Source: an uncultured Thalassolituus sp. (GTDB lineage: Bacteria > Pseudomonadota > Gammaproteobacteria > Pseudomonadales > Oceanobacteraceae). From it: a stretch of DNA of 64,000 nucleotides. The stretch is taken from assembly GCF_950066645.1 (NCBI RefSeq), contig NZ_CATMFB010000001.1, positions 124,001 to 188,000 on the forward strand, in the 5' to 3' direction. The notes beneath the pieces were generated by a model, which was not told where the DNA came from, did not search any database, and worked only from the letters and a program-made list of their open reading frames with translations. A program made the position numbers and the translations under genes. This document shows, piece after piece, positions 43,600 to 53,516 of this stretch; position 1 is the first letter of the stretch, and each line of letters opens with the position of its first letter.

Positions 43600-46500
43600 A
43601 TGTTGGATGCATTGATAAAACTGGCCATTGCCCGTCGCGGACTGGTGATGGCCATTGTCGCCGCAGTCGCTGTGCTGGGGTTATGGAACTTTAACCGCCT
43701 GCCGATTGATGCCGTACCTGACATCACCAATGTGCAGGTGATGATCAATACCGAGGCTTCCGGCTTTACCCCGCTCGAAGTCGAGCAGCGCATTACCTAT
43801 CCGCTGGAAACCGCGCTGGCGGGCCTGCCGGGTCTGGAATACACCCGCTCGGTGTCGCGTTATGGTCTGTCGCAGGTGATCGCGATATTCAGCGACGACA
43901 CCGATGTCTATTTTGCCCGCCAACTGGTCAACGAACGCATGACATCCGCCTCTGGTCGTCTGCCTGCGGGTCTGCAACCGGAGCTTGGCCCGATAGCCAC
44001 AGGCCTGGGTGAAATCTTTATGTTCACCGTCGATGCCGAACCGGGTGCTCTGAATGCCGATGGCACTGCAGTGACGCCGATGGATCTGCGCAGTGTGCAC
44101 GACTGGATCATCCGCCCGCAGCTGATGCAGGTGAAGGGCGTGGTCGAGGTCAACCCGATTGGTGGTTACGAGCGTGAAGTCGTGGTGCAGATGCAACCGC
44201 AACGCATGCTGGCCATGGGCATCAGCAGCAGCGATATTGTCGACGCCATCCGCGCCAACAATGATAACCGCGGTGCCGGATTTGTTGAGCGCAACGGTGC
44301 TCAGTGGTTGATGCGTATTCCGGGGCAGGCGCAACAGGCACAGGATATTGCCAATATCGTCGTCACTGCCGACGCCGGTAAAACGGTGCTGGTCAGTGAC
44401 GTGGCCGATGTCACTATCGGTCACGGGCTGCGCACGGGTGCCGCGACCCAGAACGGCCGCGAAGTCGTGATGAGTACGGTGTTTATGCTGGTCGGCGAAA
44501 ACAGCCGCACCGTCGCCAGTGCCGTCGGTGAAAAACTCGCCGATATCAATGCCTCTTTGCCTGAGGGGATCGTCGCCAGCGCCGCCTACGACCGCACCGG
44601 ACTGGTCGAGAAAACGCTGGATACCGTCACCATGAACCTCACCGAAGGTGCGTTGCTGGTGATCGTGATTCTGTTCCTGATGCTGGGCAATATCCGCGCT
44701 GCGATTCTGACGGCGCTGGTGATTCCGCTGGCGATGCTGATGACGTTCACCGGCATGGTGCAGACACGGGTCAGTGCCAACCTGATGAGTCTGGGGGCGC
44801 TGGATTTCGGCCTGCTGGTCGATGGTGCCATCATTATTGTCGAGAACTGCCTGCGTCGGCTGAGCCAGCACTCGGAGAAGAATTCTGGCGTACTGCCGTT
44901 AAAAGAACGCCTCAATCTGGTGTTCGAAGCCACGCGGGAGGTCATCCGCCCGGCGCTGTTCGGCGTGTTCATTATCACCGCCGTGTACGCGCCGATTTTT
45001 GCCCTCGAAGGGGTCGAAGGCAAGATGTTCCACCCGATGGCCATAACCGTGGTCATCGCGCTGCTGAGTGCCATTCTGCTGTCGGTGACCTTTGTGCCGG
45101 CGGCGGTCGCGCTACTGTTCCGTGGCCCGGTACAGGAAAAACATAACCCTGTCGTGTCCGGGCTGAGCCGGGTCTACCAGCCACTGCTGCGCGGCGTATT
45201 GAAAGTGCGCCAGTGGGTGGTGCTGATCGCCGTCGTGCTGGTGACCCTCAGCGTCTGGCAGGCAACCCGCTTGGGTAGCGAATTCGCCCCTAACCTGGAC
45301 GAAGGTGATATCGCCATGCACGCCCTGCGCATACCAGGCACATCACTGAGTCAGGCGATTGCTCTGCAGGAAACCCTAGAAGCGCGAATCAAAGAATTGC
45401 CTGAAGTTGAGCGTGTGTTCGCTAAAATCGGCACCGCTGACGTTGCTACCGATGCCGTGCCACCGAGTGTGGCGGATAACTTTATTATCCTTAAACCGCG
45501 CGACCAGTGGCCTGATCCGGACAAAACCAAGCAACAGGTGGTGGCCGAGCTGGAAGCCTTGGTGACGACCATTCCCGGAAACCGCTATGAGTTTCTGCAA
45601 CCCATTCAGATGCGCTTTAACGAGCTGTTAGCGGGTGTGCGTGCTGAAGTCGCGATCAAAATCTTCGGCGATGATCTGGAGACGCTTGCCGCGCTGGGCG
45701 AATCGCTTGAAGGCATTGTTGCCGGGGTCGATGGCGCGGTAGACATCCAGATGGAACAGGTCACGGGCCTGCCCCTGCTGGAGTTTATTCCGGATGACGC
45801 GGCGTTGCGTCGTCACGGCATCAGCCGTCAGCAACTGCAGGATCAGTTGGCTACAGCGTTGGGTGGTGAGGTCGCTGGCACCCTATTTGAAGGCGACCGT
45901 CGTGCAGATATCGTGGTGCGTCTGCCGGAGTCAGAGCGTACAGACATTGATGGCCTGAAGCATCTGCCGGTAACGGTCGGTGGAGACGAAGACAGCCGCG
46001 TCGTTCCATTGCAGGAGCTGGTCACCCTGAGCGAAAACATGGGTGTGAATCAGGTTAACCGCGAAAACGGCAAGCGCCGTTTAGTGGTTACCGCCAACGT
46101 CAGGGGGCGAGATCTCGGCAGTTTTGTTGATGATGTGCGCGCCGCCGTTGGTGAAGACCTCGACGTACCTGCTGGCTACTGGATCGAATACGGCGGTACC
46201 TATCAGAAGCTGCAATCGGCCTCAGAGCGCCTGATGATTGTGGTGCCGCTGACGCTGGTGATGATCGTTGGCTTGTTGATTCTGGCACTGGGCTCAGTGC
46301 GTGATGCGCTGGTGATCTTTGCCGGGGTGCCGCTGGCACTGACGGGGGGCGTACTGGCGCTGACGCTGCGGGATATTCCGTTTTCCATTTCGGCGGCGGT
46401 TGGCTTTATCGCGTTGTCGGGTATCGCTATTCTTAATGCGTTAGTGATGGTGTCCTTTATCCGCGAACTGCAACGTGCGGGCACTGGGCTGGAAAAGGCT

Positions 46501-46728
46501 ATCATTGAAGGGGCACTGACCCGTCTGCGCCCGGTCATTACCACGGCGCTGGTGGCATCCCTTGGTTTTGTGCCGATGGCGCTCAACACCGGCATTGGTT
46601 CAGAAGTGCAACGGCCACTGGCAACAGTGGTGATTGGCGGGGTGATCTCATCGACCCTGCTGACGCTGTTTGTGATTCCGGCGCTTTACCGCCTGGTGCA
46701 TCGTAACGACAACAAAGGACGCGTATGA
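43600..46728 (+). CDS. Heavy-metal RND efflux pump (CusA/CzcA family)
   Basis: A 1042-residue inner-membrane proton/metal antiporter of the HME-RND family. Twelve helices and two large periplasmic loops are present. The proton-relay motif in helix 4 reads LDFGLLVDGAIIIVENCLRR with Asp 402, Asp 408 and Glu 415, the same positions known from CzcA of Cupriavidus. This motif is of the divalent-cation (Co/Zn/Cd/Ni) type rather than the monovalent Cus type, so zinc-group metals are likely. The stop overlaps the HupE/UreJ start by 4 bp. Full length and intact. Confidence 0.95.
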   Translation: MLDALIKLAIARRGLVMAIVAAVAVLGLWNFNRLPIDAVPDITNVQVMINTEASGFTPLEVEQRITYPLETALAGLPGLEYTRSVSRYGLSQVIAIFSDDTDVYFARQLVNERMTSASGRLPAGLQPELGPIATGLGEIFMFTVDAEPGALNADGTAVTPMDLRSVHDWIIRPQLMQVKGVVEVNPIGGYEREVVVQMQPQRMLAMGISSSDIVDAIRANNDNRGAGFVERNGAQWLMRIPGQAQQAQDIANIVVTADAGKTVLVSDVADVTIGHGLRTGAATQNGREVVMSTVFMLVGENSRTVASAVGEKLADINASLPEGIVASAAYDRTGLVEKTLDTVTMNLTEGALLVIVILFLMLGNIRAAILTALVIPLAMLMTFTGMVQTRVSANLMSLGALDFGLLVDGAIIIVENCLRRLSQHSEKNSGVLPLKERLNLVFEATREVIRPALFGVFIITAVYAPIFALEGVEGKMFHPMAITVVIALLSAILLSVTFVPAAVALLFRGPVQEKHNPVVSGLSRVYQPLLRGVLKVRQWVVLIAVVLVTLSVWQATRLGSEFAPNLDEGDIAMHALRIPGTSLSQAIALQETLEARIKELPEVERVFAKIGTADVATDAVPPSVADNFIILKPRDQWPDPDKTKQQVVAELEALVTTIPGNRYEFLQPIQMRFNELLAGVRAEVAIKIFGDDLETLAALGESLEGIVAGVDGAVDIQMEQVTGLPLLEFIPDDAALRRHGISRQQLQDQLATALGGEVAGTLFEGDRRADIVVRLPESERTDIDGLKHLPVTVGGDEDSRVVPLQELVTLSENMGVNQVNRENGKRRLVVTANVRGRDLGSFVDDVRAAVGEDLDVPAGYWIEYGGTYQKLQSASERLMIVVPLTLVMIVGLLILALGSVRDALVIFAGVPLALTGGVLALTLRDIPFSISAAVGFIALSGIAILNALVMVSFIRELQRAGTGLEKAIIEGALTRLRPVITTALVASLGFVPMALNTGIGSEVQRPLATVVIGGVISSTLLTLFVIPALYRLVHRNDNKGRV

Positions 46729-47423
46729 GCACGCTAATGAACACCCGGATCGCTCGCTGCTCTATCGCGCTGCTTCTTGCTTTCGCCAGTACGCTGGCAC
46801 TGGCACACGGCGTTGACGACAACACCCGCACCTTCTTACAGCAGAATACCGGTGTACAGTTCGTGCCGTTTCTGTACATCGGTGCCAAGCACATGATCAC
46901 AGGGTACGATCACCTGCTGTTTCTGGTCGGGGTAATTTTCTTTCTCTATCGTAGTCGCGAAGTACTGCTGTACGTCAGCCTGTTTACGCTGGGGCACAGC
47001 ATTACGCTGATGTCCGGGGTGTTGGCCAATATTCAGGTGAATGCCTATCTGATTGACGCCATTATCGGCTTGTCGGTGCTGTATAAAGGTTTTGATAACC
47101 TGGGTGGCTTCAAACGTCTGTTGGGTTTTCAGCCGGATACCCGTCTGGCGGTGCTGATTTTCGGCCTGTTTCATGGATTTGGTCTGGCGACGAAGCTGCA
47201 GGAATTCCATATTCCGGAAGATGGCCTGCTCACCAACCTGATCGCCTTTAATATCGGCGTCGAGCTGGGCCAGTTTGCGGCACTGGGGCTGATCCTGATC
47301 CTAATATCCGCGTGGCGGCACTCTGCGACGTTCAGCCGATTCGCCGTGCTGACAAACACGCTTTTAATGGCCAGCGGGGTGATGCTGACGGGGTATCAGC
47401 TCACGGGTTATTTTTCTTCCTGA
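46725..47423 (+). CDS. HupE/UreJ family membrane protein
   Basis: A 232-residue protein with a signal-type N terminus (IALLLAFASTLALAHG) and about six helices. It carries the HupE signature in the form GAKHMITGYDHLLFLVGV and conserved His in TLGHSITL and FGLFHGFGLA. HupE/UreJ proteins move nickel or related metals. Here it is inside a metal efflux operon and overlaps the pump gene by 4 bp, so it may be an accessory exporter or a second route for the same metal. Direction and metal are not known. Confidence 0.88.
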   Translation: MSTLMNTRIARCSIALLLAFASTLALAHGVDDNTRTFLQQNTGVQFVPFLYIGAKHMITGYDHLLFLVGVIFFLYRSREVLLYVSLFTLGHSITLMSGVLANIQVNAYLIDAIIGLSVLYKGFDNLGGFKRLLGFQPDTRLAVLIFGLFHGFGLATKLQEFHIPEDGLLTNLIAFNIGVELGQFAALGLILILISAWRHSATFSRFAVLTNTLLMASGVMLTGYQLTGYFSS

Positions 47424-47435
47424 GGACGCAACTAT

Positions 47436-47975
47436 ATGACAAGTCAAAGCTCTCAAAACCAGACGCCCGCTAAACAACTATGGCTGGCGACAGCCGCCGC
47501 CCTGGTAGCGGGTTTAGTCACATTGGTACTGGTGATTATGCCAGCCGAGTACAATATTGATCCGACAGGCGTCGGCGCAGCGCTGGGTTTAACCGCATTG
47601 TCGCCAGAAAAACTGGCTGAAGCTGAAGCGGATGCTGCAAAAGCATCATCTGCGGCAATGGACGGCATGGCGTCGGTGGTTTTACCGGCCGCCAGCGGTA
47701 AAGAATTTAAACTGGAAATGACCGCCGGTGAGCGGGTCGATTTCGAATGGATCACTGACGGCGAAGCCGTGTATGTAGACATGCATGGCGAACCATTTGA
47801 TGATCCGACCGGCTATTTTAAAAGCTATGCTGTGACCACCACAAATGAAATGAAAGGGAGTTTCACCGCCGTCTTTGAAGGCACACATGGTTGGTATTTC
47901 CGGAACGACAGTAACGCTGAAGTCACAGTGCAGCTGTTTTATGAAGGCCAGTATAAAAATCCGAAAATGATGTAA
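47436..47975 (+). CDS. Transmembrane anchor protein of the metal-efflux operon
   Basis: A 179-residue protein with one N-terminal helix (LWLATAAALVAGLVTLVLVIM) and a periplasmic domain. An Ala-rich linker (LAEAEADAAKASSAAM) is followed by a beta-rich domain with FKLEMTAGERVDFEWITDGEAVYVDMHGEP (quoted in part) and GTHGWYFRNDSNAEVTVQLF. Proteins of this kind are found next to HupE/UreJ in HME-RND operons of marine gammaproteobacteria, as far as I recall, and are named only for their anchor. The His residues in MHGEP and GTHGW might bind metal. Confidence 0.78.
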   Translation: MTSQSSQNQTPAKQLWLATAAALVAGLVTLVLVIMPAEYNIDPTGVGAALGLTALSPEKLAEAEADAAKASSAAMDGMASVVLPAASGKEFKLEMTAGERVDFEWITDGEAVYVDMHGEPFDDPTGYFKSYAVTTTNEMKGSFTAVFEGTHGWYFRNDSNAEVTVQLFYEGQYKNPKMM

Positions 47976-48003
47976 ATAACTTTAAAAATCAGGAGAACTC
48001 AGT

Positions 48004-48336
48004 ATGAAATCATTGTTACTCACAGCGTCTTTGTTGATCGCCGCTTTTTCTGGTCAGGCATATGCTCATGGTGATCATGGAGCAGTAAGTGATCGTGGTG
48101 CTAAAAGTATTGCAGCGCGAGCGGTCCAGAAAATGACGGTACGGGACTTCGGCTATAAAGCCGGCCAGCTGGATGAAAGCTGGAAAGTCATTTCTCAGGA
48201 TAAGGTAACAGTCAAAGAATCTGGCGCAGGATTTTATGTGATTGAAGTAGGTAACGCTGCCAGTGATGAGAAGGTTTACGTGAAAGTTCTTGAAAGTGGC
48301 GTTATTGAAGATGCCGCGAAGAATTATCCGTTCTGA
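48004..48336 (+). CDS. DUF6488 family periplasmic protein
   Basis: A 110-residue small secreted protein. The signal peptide MKSLLLTASLLIAAFSGQAYA is followed by HGDHG, a likely metal-binding N terminus, then a compact alpha/beta domain containing AARAVQKMTVRDFGYKAG and VYVKVLESGVIED. It is the last gene of the efflux operon, 28 bp after the anchor protein gene, with AGGAG upstream. I recognise it as the DUF6488 type from this context. A periplasmic metal-buffer or chaperone role is plausible but not shown. Confidence 0.78.
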   Translation: MKSLLLTASLLIAAFSGQAYAHGDHGAVSDRGAKSIAARAVQKMTVRDFGYKAGQLDESWKVISQDKVTVKESGAGFYVIEVGNAASDEKVYVKVLESGVIEDAAKNYPF

Positions 48337-48346
48337 CCTGTTACAT

Positions 48347-48377
48347 ATAGCTGCCGCCTGATTCTGGCGGCAGCTAT
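48347..48377. terminator. Long hairpin terminator between DUF6488 gene and chrA
   Basis: ATAGCTGCCGCC (48347-48358) pairs perfectly with GGCGGCAGCTAT (48366-48377) around TGATTCT. There is no long T-tract, but the 12-bp stem between two convergent genes is best explained as a shared terminator. Confidence 0.6.
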
Positions 48378-48396
48378 CTATAGAGCGCTACGTCAC

Positions 48397-49758
48397 TTAC
48401 AGCAATGTTTTGATAAGTAGCCCAGCGACGCCCGCACCGGCAATCACCTGAATGACGCCACGTTTAAAGCGGAACAGGGCAATGCCTGCTGCTGCAGCGA
48501 TCGCTACAGACCACCAGTCAATCGCACCTCCCCAACCCTCTGGCATTACAACGTGGTAGCCAAAAAACAGCGCCAGATTGAGGATCACTCCAACCACTGC
48601 TGCAGTAATGCCAGTCAGAGCGGCGGTAAACTTCAGTTCGTTGTGGGTGCTTTCAACCAATGGGCCGCCTGCCAGAATAAACAGGAACGAGGGCAGGAAG
48701 GTAAACCAGGTAACTAGCACCGCAGCGGTTGCGCCTGCCAGAAATTGCTGTTCAGGGCCAAATACGGCATGCACATAGCCCCCGATAAAACCGACAAACG
48801 CCACCACCATAATCAATGGACCGGGAGTGGTTTCACCCAGAGCCAGGCCATCAATCATCTGTGTCGGTGTCAGCCAGGCGTAATGACCAACGGCACCCTG
48901 ATAGACATAAGGAAGCACAGCATACGCACCACCAAAAGTGAGCAGGGCGGCTTTGGTGAAAAACCACGCCATCTGCGTCAGGGTGTGCTCCCAACTCAGT
49001 GTCAGCGTCAGAAAACTCATTGGCACGAGCCACAACAGCAGGCCAACCACAACAACCAGCAGCAGGCGCGGCCAGCGGAAGCTGGCATGATCAGGTGTTG
49101 GTGTGTGGTCGTCAATGATGGTACTGCCCGCTGAGGTTGAGCCCGAACTGTGTGCGGCTTTGACGCTGAAGGCATCCGGGCGGATGCGTCCACCGATATA
49201 ACCAATCAGCGCGGCCGCGATGACAATCACCGGGAACGGAATCCCTGCAGCAAAAATAGCGACAAACGACGCCGCTGCGATGCCCCACAGCCAGTTGTTC
49301 TTCAGTGCTTTCGAACCAATACGATGGCAGGCCTGGACGACAATCGCCGCAACGGCAGGTTTAATACCGTAAAACAGGCCCGAGATCAGCGGTGTATCGC
49401 CATAGGCAATGTACACCCAGGACAGCACAATCAGTAACACCAGTGATGGCAGGACGAACAGGCCCCCGGCAATAATGCCACCCCAGGTGCGGTGCATCAG
49501 CCAGCCAATATAGGTAGCCAGCTGCTGGGCTTCAGGCCCAGGCAATACCATGCAGTAGTTAAGGGCATGGAGAAAGCGTCGCTCGGAAATCCAGCGTCGT
49601 TTTTCCACCAGCTCATGGTGCATGATGGCAATCTGGCCGGCGGGTCCGCCAAAACTGATAAAGCCGAGTTTCAGCCAGAACAGCAGCGCCTGAAAAAAGG
49701 GGATAGTTTGCACCGGCGCAGATGCGTCCGGACTCGTGCTTTGAGTGCTTGTGTTCAA
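48397..49758 (-). CDS. chrA: Chromate transporter ChrA
   Basis: A 453-residue two-domain (long-chain) CHR transporter that expels chromate. The N-terminal half has LKLGFISFGGPAGQIAIMHHELVEKRRWIS and the C-terminal repeat FFTKAALLTFGGAYAVLPYVYQGAV (both quoted in part), the duplicated FGGP/FGG signatures of the family; about ten or more helices are visible. It runs toward the metal-efflux operon and is on the opposite strand, so it is probably expressed separately. A cluster of His and charged residues lies in the central loop. Confidence 0.92.
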   Translation of the reverse strand: MNTSTQSTSPDASAPVQTIPFFQALLFWLKLGFISFGGPAGQIAIMHHELVEKRRWISERRFLHALNYCMVLPGPEAQQLATYIGWLMHRTWGGIIAGGLFVLPSLVLLIVLSWVYIAYGDTPLISGLFYGIKPAVAAIVVQACHRIGSKALKNNWLWGIAAASFVAIFAAGIPFPVIVIAAALIGYIGGRIRPDAFSVKAAHSSGSTSAGSTIIDDHTPTPDHASFRWPRLLLVVVVGLLLWLVPMSFLTLTLSWEHTLTQMAWFFTKAALLTFGGAYAVLPYVYQGAVGHYAWLTPTQMIDGLALGETTPGPLIMVVAFVGFIGGYVHAVFGPEQQFLAGATAAVLVTWFTFLPSFLFILAGGPLVESTHNELKFTAALTGITAAVVGVILNLALFFGYHVVMPEGWGGAIDWWSVAIAAAAGIALFRFKRGVIQVIAGAGVAGLLIKTLL

Positions 49759-49801
49759 GATAGTCTGCCCCGCCTGGGACTGGAGTCGAAAGAGTTAAAG
49801 G

Positions 49802-49824
49802 GCCGGTACCAGAACAGTACCGGC
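49802..49824 (-). terminator. Hairpin after glmS
   Basis: GCCGGTAC (49802-49809) and GTACCGGC (49817-49824) form a perfect 8-bp stem just after the glmS stop on the minus strand. The T-tract is weak (CCCTTTAAC), so efficiency is uncertain. Confidence 0.55.
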
Positions 49825-49833
49825 GCGTTATTA

Positions 49834-51654
49834 TTACTCTACGGTTACTGACTTCGCAAGGTTACGCGGCTGGTCGACGTCGGTGCCTTTGATGAGAGCG
49901 ACGTGGTAGCTCAGCAGCTGCAGTGGCAGTGTGTACAGAATCGGCGCCACGATACCGTCGCAGTGCGGGACTTCCATCACCTTCATATTGCTTTCCGGGC
50001 GGATCTTCGCCGCTTCATCAGCAAAGACGAACAGCTCGCCACCACGGGCACGCACTTCTTCGATGTTGGATTTCAGCTTTTCGACCAGATCGTTGTTGGG
50101 CGCGACGACGATAATGGGCATTTCTGAATCAATCAGCGCCAGCGGGCCGTGTTTCAGTTCACCAGCGGCGTATGCTTCGGCGTGAATGTAGGAGATCTCC
50201 TTCAGCTTCAGCGCGCCTTCCATCGCAATCGGGTACTGATCGCCACGGCCAAGGAACAGGGCATGATTCTTTTCTGCGAAGTGCTCGGCTAACGATTCGA
50301 TAGCGCTGTTCATGGTCAGTGCTTTATCGATCAGGCCCGGCAGTTGAGTCAGGGCATCAGCGACCTTCTGCTCAGTATCCTTTGTCATTCCGCGGCCACG
50401 GCCAAGCGCGACGGTCAGCAATAACAGTGCGACCAGTTGAGTGGTAAAGGCTTTGGTCGAAGCCACACCAATTTCGGCACCGGCGCGGGTCAGCAGCGCC
50501 ATGTCGGATTCGCGCACCAGCGATGAGCCGGGGACATTACAGATGGTCAGGCTGCGGGCAAAACCGAGTTCTTTGGCCAGACGCAGGGCCGCCAGGGTAT
50601 CGGCGGTTTCGCCACTCTGGGAGATAGTAACCAGCAGACTATTCGGGCGAACGACAGATTTGCGGTAGCGGAATTCTGAGGCAATTTCGATGTTGCATGC
50701 GACTCCGGCCAGCTCTTCGATCCAGTAGCGGGCGGTCATACCTGCATGGTAAGAGGTGCCACAAGCAATAATCTGTACCTGATCAATGTCGGACAGGTCG
50801 CCGAGTGCTTCAAGGTTGAGGCGTCCGCCGATCAGGCGACCTTCCAGGGTGTTGGCAATGGCCTGCGGCTGCTCGTGTATTTCCTTCATCATGTAGTGAC
50901 GGAAGGCGCCTTTGTCGCCGGCATCATGCTCGACGTCGGTCTCCGTCGCCGGACGTTCGGCGGGCTCGTTACCCGCGTCAAATACCCGGATGCTGGTGCG
51001 CGTGATTTCAGCGACATCGCCTTCCTCAAGGTAGGCAAATCTGCGTGTCACAGGGAGCAGAGCCAGTACGTCAGAGGCCACAAAGTTTTCGCCAATACCG
51101 CAACCTATCACCAGCGGGCTGCCTGAGCGCGCGACGATCATACGTTCGGGATCATTACGGTTGATGACTACCATACCGTAGGCGCCTTCGAGCTGCGTGC
51201 GGGCTGCCATTACGGCCTTCAGGAGATCATTATTGCCCTGGTCGCGCAGTTCACGCTCGACCAGATGAGCAATGACTTCGGTGTCAGTCTGTGAGGTAAA
51301 GGCATAGCCCTGTGCTTTCAGGCTGTCGCGGAGCGTTTCGTGGTTCTCGATAATACCGTTGTGAACCACGGCGATATCACCTGAGACATGAGGATGTGCG
51401 TTTGTTTCTGAGGGTTCACCATGCGTTGCCCAGCGGGTGTGCGCAATGCCGGTGCCACCGGGTACCTGAGAGTCAGCGACGGCGTCCGCCAATGACTTTA
51501 CTTTCCCCAGACGGCGCAGGCGCTGCATCTGTCCGTCGTTTGCAATAACAGCGACACCAGCGGAGTCGTAGCCACGGTATTCAAGACGACGCAGACCTTC
51601 CAGCAGAATTTCTACGATATCACGCTGCGCTACTGCACCAACGATTCCACACAT
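49834..51654 (-). CDS. glmS: Glutamine-fructose-6-phosphate aminotransferase (isomerising)
   Basis: GlmS makes glucosamine 6-phosphate from fructose 6-phosphate and glutamine, the entry step to peptidoglycan and LPS precursors. The 606 residues begin [12 protein letters not shown], with Cys 2 as the N-terminal glutaminase nucleophile. The two SIS domains carry [26 protein letters not shown] and [15 protein letters not shown]. The C terminus ends in the conserved KSVTVE. GGAGG precedes the ATG. It stands between chrA and the dgcP region with no glmU in the window; no glmS ribozyme is seen in the 5' region. Confidence 0.97.
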   Translation of the reverse strand: MCGIVGAVAQRDIVEILLEGLRRLEYRGYDSAGVAVIANDGQMQRLRRLGKVKSLADAVADSQVPGGTGIAHTRWATHGEPSETNAHPHVSGDIAVVHNGIIENHETLRDSLKAQGYAFTSQTDTEVIAHLVERELRDQGNNDLLKAVMAARTQLEGAYGMVVINRNDPERMIVARSGSPLVIGCGIGENFVASDVLALLPVTRRFAYLEEGDVAEITRTSIRVFDAGNEPAERPATETDVEHDAGDKGAFRHYMMKEIHEQPQAIANTLEGRLIGGRLNLEALGDLSDIDQVQIIACGTSYHAGMTARYWIEELAGVACNIEIASEFRYRKSVVRPNSLLVTISQSGETADTLAALRLAKELGFARSLTICNVPGSSLVRESDMALLTRAGAEIGVASTKAFTTQLVALLLLTVALGRGRGMTKDTEQKVADALTQLPGLIDKALTMNSAIESLAEHFAEKNHALFLGRGDQYPIAMEGALKLKEISYIHAEAYAAGELKHGPLALIDSEMPIIVVAPNNDLVEKLKSNIEEVRARGGELFVFADEAAKIRPESNMKVMEVPHCDGIVAPILYTLPLQLLSYHVALIKGTDVDQPRNLAKSVTVE

Positions 51655-51748
51655 GACTAACGCTACCTCCAGAGTTCTGACCGCGCACTATATCTGATGC
51701 GCGATACTCTGGCAAAGTTGCAGGCGGGGTGGTCCGGGGCCGGCTGCG

Positions 51749-53443
51749 TCAGGCTTTTACGCAGCAGTTACGGCCAGATTCTTTCGCTTTGTAGAGGGCC
51801 TTGTCAGTCCGTTCAAATACGGTTTCAGGGGCTTCAAGTGTCCGGTATTCGCTGATCCCGAATGACATAGTGATGGTCACGCGCTCACCCCGGAAGTTAA
51901 ATGGACAAGCCTGAACCCGTTCACGGAGTTTCTCTGCCACCATCAGCGCGTCGTCTGCGGTAGCGCCGGGCAACAATGCGACAAATTCCTCACCACCGTA
52001 ACGTGCGATAAAGTCGCCGTTCCGCAGGTGTTTTCGCAATGTCGAGGCGAGCAGTTGCAGCACTTTGTCTCCCGCCAGATGCCCGTAGGTATCGTTGATC
52101 TTTTTAAAATGATCGACGTCACAGACAATGACGGAGAGCGAACCCCCGGTGCGGCTTTTCTTGAGTAGTTCTTCGTTCAGGCGAATGTCGTACGCAGCCC
52201 GGTTTGGCAGACCAGTCAGATGGTCCTGTGTGGCGCGGGTACGCTGGTCTTCGATGATCTGGCGTGCCTGTGACGCCTCGGCTTCCATTTCGTTGAGTCG
52301 TGCCTGCAGTACCTGAAGCTGTTCAGCGAGGCGCGCCTCGCGTTCATTCTCGACTTTCTGATACTGCTCCATGGCTTTAACGATCAGGGCGAGGTGGTCG
52401 CGGATGCTGGAGCCCAGCTCTCCTAAGTCGCCCAGCCCATTGACGACCGAACGGATGTCGGCAATCTGATCCCGCACCATATTTTCAAGATCGACACGGG
52501 CGCGTTCGCGATCGGATGCTCCGGTATTGGCATCGGCGACCAGCACCTGAATCGCCTGAAGGCGTTTATCCAGGCTGCTGAGAAAGCGCTCGAATTCTTC
52601 CTGTCCGCTGCCAAGGCAATCCAGAAGAAACTGAGAGGTATCCTCCAGCAGTGCCACAAATTCGTACCAGTGCACGCCGTTTGCGAGACGCTCCTGCAGA
52701 GTCTCCGCGGTAGATTCCATGCGCTCGGGGATCACCAGGCGGGAGATCAGTGCGCCAATGGTGTCAGCCACTTCTTTAGCGATGCGGGAAAAACCGGGCT
52801 CTGTTTCTTTGTCTCCGGCCTCTACCGGGTCCTGAGACGGGTTCTCAACGCGCTCCTGAACTGAACTCTGGGTTTCAGGCAGTTCAGGCGCATCGGGTAG
52901 CGTTTCAGTGCTCTGCTCACTACGGAACCAGCGCGACAACCAGCCACCGCTTTGTTTACTGTCCGCACCATCAAGGGCGGCGATATTGTTCAGTACACCG
53001 GCCCAGCCATTGAGTTGTGTGACATAACCGCCCCAGCTCTGGAGGTCTTTTGAGGCAGATTTCCGTAGTTCGCGGATCTGAGTGATCAGGTCTTTGGGTA
53101 ATGGGCACTGACAGAGCTTTTCTGCCATGGCAACCAGATGGGTGACCAGCTCGCCAGACTGCTGATCGTAATGACCGTCGAACTTGCGGATCATGGCATC
53201 GAGCTGATTGATGGCGTTGCTGAAAGAGAGTGTCGTGCCCTTCATGGAGTCGCGCATACCACTGAGCGCTCCATCGAGGTCATCGGCCTGGCCTTCTGCC
53301 AGTAGCGATACCATTACGAGCCCGCGGCGTAACTGCTCATTGCGGTCACCGAGTGCTGTTTTCAGACTTTTGTGCTCTTCGTGCAGGGCGAGATATTTAT
53401 CGCGCCACTGCTTTTCAGCAGAGGATGCAGCCTTGTCGGCCAT
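51749..53443 (-). CDS. dgcP: Diguanylate cyclase (DgcP-like)
   Basis: A 564-residue diguanylate cyclase that makes c-di-GMP. The C-terminal GGDEF domain (about 400-560) has the active motif ARYGGEEFVALLP and an inhibitory I-site RNGD exactly five residues before it, so product inhibition is expected. The N-terminal 380 residues are helical and hydrophilic, with no transmembrane segment, as in DgcP. I name it from synteny: dgcP, an endonuclease gene, dsbA, cytochrome c4, a c5-type cytochrome and engB occur in this order in P. aeruginosa, where DgcP is tied to the pole protein FimV. Confidence 0.85.
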   Translation of the reverse strand: MADKAASSAEKQWRDKYLALHEEHKSLKTALGDRNEQLRRGLVMVSLLAEGQADDLDGALSGMRDSMKGTTLSFSNAINQLDAMIRKFDGHYDQQSGELVTHLVAMAEKLCQCPLPKDLITQIRELRKSASKDLQSWGGYVTQLNGWAGVLNNIAALDGADSKQSGGWLSRWFRSEQSTETLPDAPELPETQSSVQERVENPSQDPVEAGDKETEPGFSRIAKEVADTIGALISRLVIPERMESTAETLQERLANGVHWYEFVALLEDTSQFLLDCLGSGQEEFERFLSSLDKRLQAIQVLVADANTGASDRERARVDLENMVRDQIADIRSVVNGLGDLGELGSSIRDHLALIVKAMEQYQKVENEREARLAEQLQVLQARLNEMEAEASQARQIIEDQRTRATQDHLTGLPNRAAYDIRLNEELLKKSRTGGSLSVIVCDVDHFKKINDTYGHLAGDKVLQLLASTLRKHLRNGDFIARYGGEEFVALLPGATADDALMVAEKLRERVQACPFNFRGERVTITMSFGISEYRTLEAPETVFERTDKALYKAKESGRNCCVKA

Positions 53444-53516
53444 ACTAATCCCTCAGATTTCGTGGTGTTATTAAAGATCCTGTCAGTATAGGAAATATTT
53501 CTGATTCTGCTGTGGA

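Noticed and set aside
43681-44871. A 396-codon open frame on the minus strand inside the RND pump gene
   Set aside because: It lies antisense to a strongly conserved gene, has no ribosome-binding site and encodes a Gln/His-rich sequence typical of shadow frames.
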